From NCBI GenBank assembly GCA_001953115.1, contig LSSL01002222.1, positions 1 to 19,846 on the forward strand: a stretch of DNA of 19,846 nt. Reading direction: 5' to 3'. The DNA comes from Smittium mucronatum (lineage: Eukaryota; Kickxellomycota; Harpellomycetes; Harpellales; Legeriomycetaceae). Every line of letters begins with the position of its first letter. Position 1 is the stretch's first letter. The position numbers and the translations under genes are program-made. This document shows, piece by piece, positions 1 through 8,719 of the stretch. Under the pieces are notes generated by a model. The model worked only from the letters and a program-made list of their open reading frames with translations, had not been told where the DNA came from and did not search any database.

Positions 1-258
1 CCCCCGCCCCTTTTTCTTTCCAAGTCTGGAAGGAGCGATACTTTTTATTTTTTGTAATAACTGTAGAATAATCTTGGATATTTACTGCTTAATTTAAGCG
101 CGTTTCGGTCGCTGATAACTGCTGGATCCAATAACGAATTCAAAACTAGGAATTTCTATAAAAAAAAAAAACCCCCCCCAAGAAAAAAACATATAGTTTC
201 CATACACAATTATTCGCCCAATATCAGCTAGATTAAATTTTGTTTTTTCTTAATCACA
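1..258. other. Left-end non-coding stretch with homopolymer runs
   Basis: No gene is visible here. The window opens with a C-rich run followed by T-rich sequence. A run of twelve A directly followed by eight C lies at 160-179. Two CCAAT motifs occur, near 128 and 218. If the small minus-strand reading frame at 259-414 is real, this stretch is its 3' flank. Such homopolymer edges are often where short-read assemblies break. Confidence 0.5.
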
Positions 259-414
259 TTACTCGTCACCCCCTCCCACTCCTTTTAAAACTAGATTGAA
301 TTCTTGACTTACTCTCAATTCCAAAAGGTTCGAATCCACCGCCTCAGACCCGCTCTGCATCAGCTGCCCAGTACTCGAATACAAATGTGAAGCCTGTTCC
401 AAATTACTAATCAT
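259..414 (-). CDS. Possible small hypothetical protein, 51 aa
   Basis: A minus-strand reading frame runs from an ATG at 414 to a TAA at 261-259. It begins MISNLEQASHLYSS and ends KGVGGGDE. The composition is protein-like: mixed acidic, Ser, Leu and Gln residues, a likely amphipathic helix, and local GC well above the flanks. No family is recognised, and there is no signal peptide or membrane segment. An in-frame TAG lies just upstream of the ATG. A spliced alternative exists: ATG at 525, an 11-nt first exon, donor GTAAGC at 514-509, acceptor TTTAG ending at 419 (96-nt intron, with a TTAAC branch-like site), which would prepend MKYTN in frame. The CCAAT-rich segment at 532-778 would be its promoter. 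It could be a chance frame or the last exon of a longer gene. Confidence 0.35.
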   Translation of the reverse strand: MISNLEQASHLYSSTGQLMQSGSEAVDSNLLELRVSQEFNLVLKGVGGGDE

Positions 415-531
415 GTTGCTAAACTAATAAAAGATGTTGCTGCTTTTGCGTTAATGTGCACCAAATTTATTTTTAAAGGCATTCTTTACTTTTGTCTCAA
501 ATATTAGTGCTTACGTATATTTCATGTCTGG

Positions 532-778
532 CCAATAGTCGCTCAGATTTTAGAGCAGCTACGAATTATACTGGCATTTACTGTCTGTGGCGGGCCGGCT
601 AAATAAACAGCTTTCCATTGGCTGTCACTAAAAAGGCGATGCAAAACCAATAGACAAAATAGCATTTCATTGGCCCTATAATCAAACCCGGCTAATAACT
701 AACGATACATTGATCAGAATAAAAATGTTATTTGCGAAATCAACCAATTAACATAAAGATGTGTATTGCTAAACCAAT
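532..778. promoter_or_regulatory. CCAAT-box cluster between the small frame and SSH4
   Basis: Six CCAAT/ATTGG pentamers in both orientations lie at about 532, 617, 647, 669, 744 and 774. Chance would give well under one in this length at this base composition. CCAAT is the core site of the Hap2/3/5 (NF-Y) complex in fungi. The cluster lies downstream of the SSH4-like gene and upstream of the minus-strand frame at 259-414, so if functional it more likely serves the latter. The repeated phrase 'accaat(c)aattaaca' occurs at about 743 and 773. Function is inferred only from the motif. Confidence 0.4.
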
Positions 779-895
779 CAATTAACATAGATAGAATTAG
801 TATTTGCGAAATAATAATGGCAACTCGAATCTTAAATTAATGGCTAAAAAAATAAAGTGCAAAAACTAAAACTAAAACTATTGCTATTGTTAATA

Positions 896-2149
896 TTAAT
901 TTGTAGGTAGAAGATTTGATTTAGAGTTGTCGATACTGGAATCGTCATTGTACGTCATGATGCTGTTCCCTGCCTCAATAAGTTGCTGCGCAATCGGATC
1001 TGTTTCCTCATACTCAGGGGGGAAGTTAATTGCGAGATGGTTGGAACACGAACCAAGCTGATAAAGAGACGGGTTGGTTGAGCCATTACCACCGACACCG
1101 TTGCCATCTTCATCGGAGCCTAAACTGGGTGAATTGAAAAACGAGCCCGCCCTTCGACCGTTGATTAGGTTTGAAGAAGAGCTGCCAGTTTCGGGATAGG
1201 TGTTCATTGTGGGTTCATGAGAAGACTCTAATAATACAGAATTAGCAATAGAGCCATATTGTGGTGGGGGTTTAAGACTGCCTTCAAGTGGAGCCAAGCC
1301 CCACTTCTTGACATTCGCTTCTATAAATACAAATCCTCGCTGGCCAAAATTAACGCTAAAAGCACAAGGCCCGTCTGCACTGATCGATGGGAATAAACTA
1401 TAGCTCATGTTGGAAACAAAGCTGCTTGTGCGCCGTCCGTTCTTTGTGAACCACACGGTTCCGACTTTGGGGTTGAACCCAACTCCTATAATGTCGCCAG
1501 TAGAGCAAGGCTTTCCCATTTTTGTGCGTTTGAATACGTTGCTGTTGTACACAAACCCAGTATTCACGTGATAGCCAACAGAGTACTTGTTATACCCCAC
1601 CATCCTCCATTTAGGATAGGGCTTTGTGGATAGCCCTAGAAACAGATTTGTTTTGTTTTCTTCTTGGTTAGGGAAATCTTCAAGCTTGACTTCAAAATAG
1701 TACATTGAATTTTTTGAGGGGATAGGGATATTAGTTTGGACAATATTGTCGCCGCCGTGGAAAACCACTTCGGTTTTATCATTAACTATTCCATTAACAT
1801 CGTAATCAGCAATAAACTCCCAGGCATTTACACCCTTCTCCTGGATCAAAGTCTCCTGCTCAGGGGTGATATTGGTGTTTAATGTTCCATAGGGATACTG
1901 GGATTCGAAGGCCATACCCATTTCGTAGCTCTGTCTAAAGTCCTGGTCCTCTAATAGCCGCTGCTGATCTGCCTCGCTAATAGAAGTAATGCCCAACTCC
2001 TGATCGGGCTCTTCGGAAAGGGATAAAAAGCCTTGTTCTTCTTGAAACAGTTTAAATATCAGAACGGCTACAGCAACAAACAAGCTCCCAATTATAGCCC
2101 CAAGTACGAAATAAAGGACAAATAACTCGATAACATCGCCATTATCCAT
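896..2149 (-). CDS. SSH4: Ssh4/Ear1-like SPRY-domain adaptor of Rsp5 ubiquitin ligase
   Basis: This 417-aa protein has the full Ssh4/Ear1 architecture: a short N-terminus, one transmembrane segment (residues about 9-35, LFVLYFVLGAIIGSLFVAV...), an acidic linker, and a SPRY/B30.2 domain (about 110-278). SPRY landmarks are YYFEVK (150-155), LFLGLST, MVGYNKYSVGYH, GDIIGVGFNP and VWFTKNG (232-238). The Ser/Asn/Gly-rich tail carries two PPxY motifs, PPQY (295-298) and PPEY (377-380), the type bound by Rsp5/Nedd4 WW domains. In yeast, Ssh4 and Ear1 sit on endosome and vacuole membranes and recruit Rsp5 to ubiquitinate cargo for the multivesicular-body pathway. The start is supported by an A-rich context (aaaaATG) and by placing the membrane segment near the N-terminus. 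It is shorter than the roughly 550-580 aa S. cerevisiae proteins. No intron or frame damage is seen. SSH4 versus EAR1 cannot be decided here. Confidence 0.9.
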   Translation of the reverse strand: MDNGDVIELFVLYFVLGAIIGSLFVAVAVLIFKLFQEEQGFLSLSEEPDQELGITSISEADQQRLLEDQDFRQSYEMGMAFESQYPYGTLNTNITPEQETLIQEKGVNAWEFIADYDVNGIVNDKTEVVFHGGDNIVQTNIPIPSKNSMYYFEVKLEDFPNQEENKTNLFLGLSTKPYPKWRMVGYNKYSVGYHVNTGFVYNSNVFKRTKMGKPCSTGDIIGVGFNPKVGTVWFTKNGRRTSSFVSNMSYSLFPSISADGPCAFSVNFGQRGFVFIEANVKKWGLAPLEGSLKPPPQYGSIANSVLLESSHEPTMNTYPETGSSSSNLINGRRAGSFFNSPSLGSDEDGNGVGGNGSTNPSLYQLGSCSNHLAINFPPEYEETDPIAQQLIEAGNSIMTYNDDSSIDNSKSNLLPTN

Positions 2150-2700
2150 TTTTCCTGTATTGTTTTATTTATAATGAGTAGTTTATTAGATACTGACAAA
2201 AGAATGAATTGTATTTGATTATGAACCAGAAATACTATTTTGAAGTTTAGTTTAATTTGAAGTGGATTATTTCTTTGTGGATATTTGAAGACTGAAAACG
2301 AAGCAAAAAAATAAGCTGAATTTTTTAAAGGAGGGAATCTGAAAAAATGGTTGAATTTGGTATTGTATTGGTTAAAACGTAGGGTTTGAAGAGAAATGGA
2401 ATAGTAAAGCACTTGAAGTATGAGGAATGATCAGCCAAAAGAAAAAGAAACGAGAACAATATTCCCACTGAGCGTTGAAGTGGGTGTAAAGGCCAATTTT
2501 TTGAGTATAAATAAATACACACTTGTATCAGTGGAATTCAAAAATGTAATGCGGTTTATTAATAGTGAAATGTTTTTATCAGTAAAAAAAAGAAAGAAAA
2601 GATTCTAGTGCCAAGAGGAGAGAGAAATTGGTTAATATACAGCGAATCTATCCAAGAACAGACAACCTAGACTCGTTCTTAAATAGCCCCCCTCTCCCAT
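2150..2700 (-). promoter_or_regulatory. SSH4: Upstream region of the SSH4-like gene
   Basis: This is the immediate 5' flank of the minus-strand gene. It carries CCAAT/ATTGG motifs near 2367, 2493 and 2627. A TATAAATA on the minus strand (2173-2166) lies only about 20 bases before the ATG, which is too close for a usual TATA box. Another TATAAATA at 2506-2513 lies on the plus strand. A short plus-strand frame at 2420-2608 is Lys-rich and unremarkable, and I do not call it a gene. No individual site is proven. Confidence 0.35.
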
Positions 2701-2751
2701 TAATGTTCCATTCCAAAACTTTGCTGCATTTTCTTTTTTCCCCCTAAACTA

Positions 2752-2950
2752 CCCCAGCCTCAGTCCCAGTCCAGCCCCAGCCCCAGCCCTTGGCTCCAAG
2801 CCCACCTCCGTTCCCAAGCTCATCCCAAGTTCAAGCCCAAGCCCAAGTCCAATCCAATTTCTGTTCCTATTCCTATTCCTATTCCATTTCCTGTTCCTAT
2901 TACTGCTACTGTTCCCATTCCTATGCTCGCGCTCATGCCTTTGCATATGC
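2752..2950. repeat. Degenerate period-6 CC-rich tract with minus-strand G-quadruplex motif
   Basis: The plus strand repeats imperfect hexamers with CC every six bases: 'cagccc' types first, then 'aagccc', then 'attcct' four times or more to about 2935. On the minus strand, 2789-2765 has four G-runs of at least three (GGG, GGGG, GGGG, GGG) with 2-, 2- and 6-base gaps, matching the standard G-quadruplex pattern. Because of the period, one plus-strand frame (about 2704-3021) stays open as Pro-X dipeptides and the minus strand reads NRNRN then GLGLG. The plus frame has no early ATG, so coding is unlikely. The tract lies about 600 bases upstream of the SSH4-like gene. Confidence 0.65.
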
Positions 2951-5030
2951 CAATGCCTAGACCCTCTTCATCCCCCTACTGCCTGCCAATAACCATTATC
3001 CCTGCTGCATGCCACTGCTTTTAATCCAATCGATCCTTTAATATTCCCATAAATAAACTCCATTTATACCATTGGTTCATTTTTACAAATCCTCGAAAGG
3101 GCTAATAATATCCCGTTATGGACCATCAATCCTTCTCAAACCTTTCTGAGAATTAAAGTAAATGTCTTTTTTTTTCCAATCAGTACAATCATCTATTATC
3201 AATCACATGCTTTTATTGGTCATGCATTAATAATGCCAAATATAATTTCCATGAACGCACAAATAAAAATCATAGATTATCATATACGGAAAGTAGTTAT
3301 GGCCAATAATATATCCTAAAATACTTTTGACAATTTTCAATCTCATTGCGCTCCTTAATAACCACCAAATCACTAGCCTCATAATTTATGGGTAAAGCTT
3401 TTTTTTCTTGCCACCGGATTTTATTGGCAGAATTGGTACAGTCTGTATAATTTTTTAATTTTGTAAAATATTGTTTTTTATTGGATGATAATAATTTTAC
3501 TATTTAGGGGCTGAAACACAAAAGACGCTTTTTTATTTTGTCTAATAGAAATGATTTATTTTTAATTTAAATGTCCCTTAGGGTATACTGTACAAAAACG
3601 GCATCCATTTATTGATAAATACAAACATTCTATTAATAATAGGGATTTTCAATTGGACCGATTTCTACTGCCTTTTAGCAAAAAATGATATATTTCGCAT
3701 ACAGGAATTCAGCCCATTTTTTGAGTCCGGAAAGGGCTGCTTGCTAGTGTGTTTGATTTAATTGAGCAATAAATAGGTTATGTATGCCTTGTAGCCAATA
3801 TAATTCCATATAAATAATCACAGGGATTATGAAAACTCGGTCTTGTCTCACTTTTGGGTCTCGAAAGCGCAATGATTATTGGTAGCAAACGTGCTTGCAT
3901 AGAAACTATTATTGCCATAAATCAAAATATTATTTCTCAGCAAGCTGGTGAGTAGTTTTCTGGGTTAGGGGGGGGGGGATGTACAAGTCATGTTCTGTCA
4001 TGTTACTCCATCCGTGCGATGTTATGAAATTGCAACTCAATGCGTAGTCTGGTAGTTGATTGAAGCCGGCTAATCGCTTCAGCCTATTTGCTTTACCAAC
4101 TTTTATTTTATAGATTCGCTTAGGGATCCCAACCCTCTACTAAATTCTATCTATCCTTTTAATTTAGCAACACACCACCAATAATATAAAAGCAAATTTA
4201 TTAGGCAGCTAGAAATCGGATTTGCAAAATTGCTTTCTATTGGAAAAGTATGGATAATTTATTGGTGCTAAGATTTTTCTATATTTATTGGTTTGGTGTA
4301 TATATATTTAACTAACTTGGCCAATGGTACGAGTAGATAAAAAAAAGTCTGGTTTTGAAAAGAATCCCTAATGTGCTTTTGTCCAAAAAATCAATGACGG
4401 GAATATTCCCCTACCACCGATTGGCCCACTGGTCATTCCACATATCTTAAGCCACTTGATTAAGCCATAAATGTTTTTTATTTTATCACGGAGTTTTATT
4501 GTAAGAGAATCCATAAATGCAAGTTTGCAATATTCATGAAAATAAACTACTTTTATTCGTAAATCAATTGCTGGCTGTACGACGAAATTGGAAGAGAGAA
4601 GAGTTGAAAGTTTCAGCAAATGACTTGTCCAAACACCCCCCAAAAAAAAATCTTTTCAGCTAGCTGGGCTCCAGACTGAAGTTTCTCTTTTTGCCCTTCC
4701 TTAGCAGAAAAATATCCCGGGCCCCCATTTGCTGAATCTATCATGTTTTTTCTTTGCCATAATAGCATTATTCCATCTATTAGTGTTGTTGAGGTAATAC
4801 CGTTTTTATTGGTTATAAATTACAACTTGGCTTTTGCCTCTTATCCCTTTCCGGCTCCAATTCTGTGCCTATCTTCTATTTGTGTATTTTACATGTCTCT
4901 TAAGTCTAAATTCATTATTGCTCCAATAGCACACGAATACCACTAATCCATTGATAACACTCAAATTCCTTTTTCAATACCAAATTCAGGAAAAGTATGC
5001 TCTAATTGGGCATAGTGCATTTTAGTTCTA
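2951..5030. other. Long intergenic region rich in CCAAT/ATTGG motifs, no gene seen
   Basis: No gene could be supported. The longest frames (minus 4368-4643, plus 4743-4946) show no recognisable motif. The stretch has about two dozen CCAAT or ATTGG pentamers, often as TTTATTGGY or its complement RCCAATAA (for example near 3215, 3303, 3423, 3878, 4178, 4261, 4287, 4321, 4808). A run of eleven G lies at about 3968-3978. Base composition is intermediate between the SSH4 region and the very AT-rich block that follows. Confidence 0.5.
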
Positions 5031-5154
5031 AAAAATGCAAAAAAAGTCAATTTCAATTATAAAATTCCGTGATACAAAAATGAAAAAAAAGTCTATTTCA
5101 ATTATAAAGTTCCGTGATACAAAAATGCAAAAAAAAAAAGTCAATTTCAATTAT
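5031..5154. repeat. 45-bp tandem repeat, about 2.75 copies
   Basis: Copies are 5031-5075, 5076-5120 and a partial third 5121-5154. Each starts with 'aaaaatg(c)aaaa' and continues 'gtcaatttcaattataaa' to end in 'ttccgtgatac'. Copies 1 and 2 differ at only a few bases. The period is 15 codons, so a 63-codon plus-strand frame (5035-5226) stays open through it, but composition and context do not support a gene. The array lies about 70 bases outside the left inverted repeat of the MULE. Confidence 0.85.
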
Positions 5155-5220
5155 GCACAGCGCATTTTACTTTACAATCAAGGCGAAATTCATTTCGAAA
5201 AAAGTACATTCAATTCGGTC

Positions 5221-5346
5221 AAATAATAAATGTCTGAGAAATTTCGCTAAAACAGGAAAACCATTTGTAAATGAATGACAAGTTTTGCAAAAATCTGAAA
5301 ACTATTCTAAAATACTGGCAAATTATGTTTAACCCCTAGGAAAATC
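5221..5346 (+). repeat. Left terminal inverted repeat of the MULE
   Basis: The reverse complement of this arm aligns with 8600-8719. Shared blocks, read on the right arm, are 'gattttcctaggggt', 'aaacataatttgcc', 'gttttcag', 'tttttgcaaaa', 'atttacaaat', 'ttttag' and 'atttctcaga', in the same order with only small indels. Outside 5221 the similarity stops. Inward it fades after 5346, perhaps with weak similarity for another 40 bases. Confidence 0.8.
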
Positions 5347-6077
5347 TGTCAAATAGCTTTGCAAAAATCTAAATCCTTTGGAATTAATTTATTTTTTGGT
5401 CGTGACTTTTTTTTATTTATGGTTTTGGATATTATATTCTTATTGGCGTTTAATCTTTAAATCAAATCACTATTGACAAGTATAATCATTGAAAAAATAA
5501 GGGTTCCACGTCTGAAAATCTATAACTATCAGCCCTCCAAGGCATACATAAGAGTTTAAATTTTAATTTTTTAAATTCAAAATTTAGGGATTATTTTTCA
5601 ATAAACATAATAACCATATATGTAAAAAAAAAATTAATAATACACTCTTTTATTGGGAAAAGATGACTGTATACCCAGATAATTGGTTAATTAATAACGA
5701 GTTCGAGTTCATAAAACGATGAAAAAACTTGGGAATTAAATTCTCAAAAGTGCTATAAAAAAATACAAAGCACCCAATTACTGCCGTGCAATTAAAAGCA
5801 TTAATGGATGCGATGCCATGTTTATTCGAGAGTAAATAAATGCTACTACTTGTACAAATTCTATTATTAAAAGTTAAATCCTGAGAATTGCGCTATATCT
5901 AAAACTAGTCTTATAAAGAAAAAAACATTCTTGAGTTAACCTGTGATAACTCTATTCCATTTAGAATTAAAAATACGCTAATTTCTGAAAATTCAGTTAC
6001 AGCTATGCAAAATATTTATTACACAAGAGGTAATAATATTTGAAAATATAAACCCGAAAAAAAATATTACGACCCAA
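5347..6077. other. AT-rich MULE interior before the transposase relic
   Basis: No reading frame or motif is recognised between the left inverted repeat and the first clear transposase segment. A second 'gctttgcaaaaatct' phrase (about 5356) echoes the inverted-repeat sequence near 5285, so the terminal region may contain short subterminal repeats. A functional MULE would have its promoter and the N-terminal part of the transposase here. Confidence 0.4.
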
Positions 6078-6960
6078 ATGTTCGAATATATATGCCTCCA
6101 AATTTCCAGTGATAATAAAAATATTGGCTCTTATGTCATTGATTATTCTTCTCGAATAGGTAATATTATATTTTTAGCCACTTCCAAAATCTTGATTCAG
6201 ATGTTATCTTCTGATTCAAACCTGTACATAGTCTCCACCTTCAAACTTATTCGAGAAAGATATCTGGCAATATCTGTAGGAAAAAATAGATAATAATCAA
6301 AAAAAAAAACTTTGCGAATAGCTGTGGTTTTTGTCAGTAGAAGTGATTCTGATGACTATCGTTATATTTAAAAAGCTATTTTGGAATATGTTAATAATCT
6401 GGGACTAGTTATTATCTTGGAAAATTTTTTATCAGATTCTGCACCTCAGAATAACTAAATCAATGGATGCTTTTCCACAAATCTCTAGTAGAAAAAAATT
6501 TCGGTTTCATGTGTCTATAAATATTAAAAATGGCTAGTGAAAAAGTAAATCAGATTTATGAAGTTTTTTTTTATTCATATATTTTCAAAATGCAACTATC
6601 TGCTGATTATGTAATATTTGAACTTTTGATAAAGATTTTTATAGTAAAATAGAATTTTTTTTAATAATATGGCCTTGAATATTGTATGAAATTATCAAAA
6701 AAATCTTAAAAGAAAAACAAAAACTGGTTTGAAGGGTGCTCAGTATTTTGGTCATCGATCAAAAAACGTTATGTAACGGCTTAATAAAGCTATAGAAGAT
6801 AATTTCACCAGATAAAATATATATGATGCTATAGAAATCCTCAAATTATTAATATAAATACTCAAGGACTTGGGAAAATTTTTATACTCCAGAGTTAGAG
6901 AAAATATAACAAAATGAAATATCAAACTAGAAAAACACAAAATTGTATTACAATCAAGTA
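6078..6960 (+). pseudogene. MULE transposase pseudogene
   Basis: The plus-strand translation keeps the order of MULE transposase motifs across several stops. Codons 19-56 of the frame at 6078 read SYVIDYSS...NIIFLATSKIL...VSTFKLI, matching the family pattern (YDS, rriiFaT, DGTFK). The catalytic Asp of DGTFK is missing, giving STFK at about 6234-6245. In the same frame, 6318-6400 reads VVFVSRSDSDDYRYI, stop, then KAILEYVNNLGL, matching the 'LLPdKseeTY..f..l' segment. NGCFST at 6462 corresponds to the GC.FH motif. Then 6531-6650 in another frame resembles the following helical segment. The Lys-rich remainder to about 6960 is probably C-terminal. The gene is dead: it has stops, frameshifts and no catalytic Asp. 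Confidence 0.7.
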
Positions 6961-7569
6961 AGAATTTTCAGTTGTGGCGCTTTAATAGTTGCATTAGTTT
7001 CATTTATAGAACCCGAAAATACATTAAAATTACTATCAAAACTAATTTCAATGTAATTTGAAAGTTTTTATCCTTAATTTTGTTTTGTTTTTTTTTTTTT
7101 GAAAAAAACGCATATATTTATGTAAAAATAAAAACTTTTTCTTGGAAAGATACATTTTTCTAGTGCAAAAATTTTCTAAAAAATAAGAAATTTATACATG
7201 CATAAAACTTCTTATTGGATATATAATTATCTGATATACTAATTATATTCTTATTAACAAAAAATAAAGATTAGGCAGACTAAATAAAATCAAAGTAATC
7301 TCATATTTGTAAAACTAATACTTTTAATTGAAACTTTACTAAATTTAATTTTTTTAGAAAATTATTTAAAAATCATAGGATTAAAACAATTAAAAACATC
7401 AAATAATTCAAAGACGAATTTATTAAAATAAAAAATTGATAAATATTAAAAATAAAATATTTATTAAAAATTTATAATAATTATAGAAATTATCAGAGTA
7501 TTAAATAATGAATTTGGTTTAAATTAGAGGCAGATTTAGATGTAGAATATACATTTTAAGTTTTTTTAT
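6961..7569. other. AT-rich spacer inside the MULE
   Basis: Nothing recognisable is seen. The stretch is mostly A and T with homopolymer runs. A 19-base phrase, ttttctagtgcaaaaattt (7156-7174), recurs in the same orientation at 11231-11249. Confidence 0.4.
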
Positions 7570-8363
7570 TGATGTTTTTGTTTATATTGGCGTTGATTTT
7601 GAATTTTTAGTAGTAGTAGTAGTAATTTATTTTTAAGTAATAATATTATTTTTAAAGTGGTTTTTTTTCTTTTAAAGTAATATTGTTTTTTAAATTAGCC
7701 GATTTTGAAGTAGTAGTAATTGTTGAATTATTTTTTGAAGCATTTTTTAATGTTTAAGCAGAGGCTTATTTTGATTTAGTAATTAGTTTATAAATAGTGG
7801 TTAATTTTGAAGCAGTAGTTAGAGTTTAATCATTATTCGATGTTATGATATTGGCTATTTTTATTGAAACATGGGGTTTTTTCTGGTGTATTGATGGCTT
7901 TTTTTGAAGTCTTATCTTATTTTAAAGTATTATTATTTGTTGTCTAAGTTATATTAGTTTTTATAGCGATCAAATTTGATGTTTTTGTAGTTAAATTTGT
8001 TGCTTTTCGTTTCACCGGGTATTTTTTAAATTGAAGTTTACTCTTTAAATCATTTTAATTCTTTTTAGGAGAATTTTCTGATAAAAATTTTTTTTTGATA
8101 GTCAATAGATTGATATTTTTTGAAATTTTCGATAAATTTATTGAAAAATTAGACTGATTTTCTTATTTTGTTTATATTTAAATCGTTGAAGCGCCGTTAA
8201 AATCTTTTCTGGAGTTGATTTTGTCAATTTTTTTTAAATGATTCGATGAAGCTTCAACCTTTTTAGATTGAAAATATTTTTTTATTCTATCAATAAAAAT
8301 AAAAATAAATTTTTTAAGGTCAATAGAATGAATATTATTCTTATTTTCGAATATTTTTTTCAA
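7570..8363 (-). pseudogene. Decayed Lys/Ser/Thr/Asn-rich frame, unknown protein
   Basis: The plus strand is strongly G-over-C here, so the minus strand reads as Lys, Thr, Ser and Asn codons. A short open frame at 8363-8178 (MKKIFENKNNIHS..., ending DFNGASTI) is followed, with frame changes and stops, by stretches such as KRKATNLTTKTSNL and KNASKNNSTITTTSKS. A (TAG)5 microsatellite lies at about 7609-7623. The uniform composition over 800 bases suggests a basic, low-complexity protein that has decayed, perhaps a second MULE gene converging on the transposase. AT-rich noise can also mimic Lys/Asn-rich protein, so the call is weak. Confidence 0.3.
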
Positions 8364-8599
8364 TAAATCTTATTTATATAAAGTAAGATCCTTTTCCATA
8401 CCCAAAATTAAAGCGATAGAGCCGATAATAATTATAAAGATATTAGCACTTAATGAACCTATATTTTTTCTGACTTTGAAATTTTTATTTTTAAAATTTG
8501 GGGGTCATTTATAAGTAGCTTTATCTTAATATTAATTGGATAGATTTTGATTTTATAATACTTTGTAAAATTTTCATATTTTTACTATATTATTTATTT

Positions 8600-8719
8600 G
8601 ATTTTCCTAGGGGTAAAACATAATTTGCCATTAATTTAAATTTGTTTTCAGTTTTTTGCAAAAATCTCCAGTAATTTACAAATATCTTCTTATTTTAGAT
8701 TATTTCTCAGATTTTTATT
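8600..8719 (-). repeat. Right terminal inverted repeat of the MULE
   Basis: This arm mirrors 5221-5346. The best-kept block is 'gattttcctaggggtaaaac' at 8600-8619, differing by one base from the reverse complement of the left arm. The similarity ends soon after 'atttctcaga' (about 8702-8711). A chance 90-codon plus-strand frame (8656-8928) starts inside this arm and is not believed to be a gene. Confidence 0.8.

Larger units (their letters stand above)
5221..8719 (+). mobile_element. Decayed Mutator-like element (MULE) with long terminal inverted repeats
   Basis: Two facts define this 3.5-kb element. Arms of roughly 120 bp at its ends are inverted copies of each other, and the interior carries MULE transposase relics on the plus strand (6078-6960). 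A Lys/Ser/Thr/Asn-rich decayed frame (7570-8363) lies on the minus strand, converging on the transposase. Long inverted repeats are typical of MULEs. I could not find a convincing 9-bp target duplication, so the exact outer ends are uncertain by several bases. Sequence between the relics is very AT-rich and unrecognisable. Confidence 0.65.

Noticed and set aside
327..337. ggttcgaatcc, an exact tRNA B-box match
   Set aside because: The flanking bases do not form a T-stem, no A box or acceptor stem lies upstream, and the site falls inside the small minus-strand frame.
2704..3021. Pro-rich plus-strand open frame over the hexamer tract
   Set aside because: Openness follows from the period-6 repeat, and no ATG occurs in its first two thirds.
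3962..3978. gggttagggggggg, telomere-like sequence
   Set aside because: It occurs once, with no tandem repetition; it is a G homopolymer preceded by a chance TTAG.
4368..4643. 91-codon minus-strand frame
   Set aside because: No recognisable domain or plausible promoter, and it lies in CCAAT-rich intergenic DNA.
4743..4946. 67-codon hydrophobic plus-strand frame
   Set aside because: The hydrophobicity reflects T-rich DNA. There is no family match, and a frame of this length is expected by chance.
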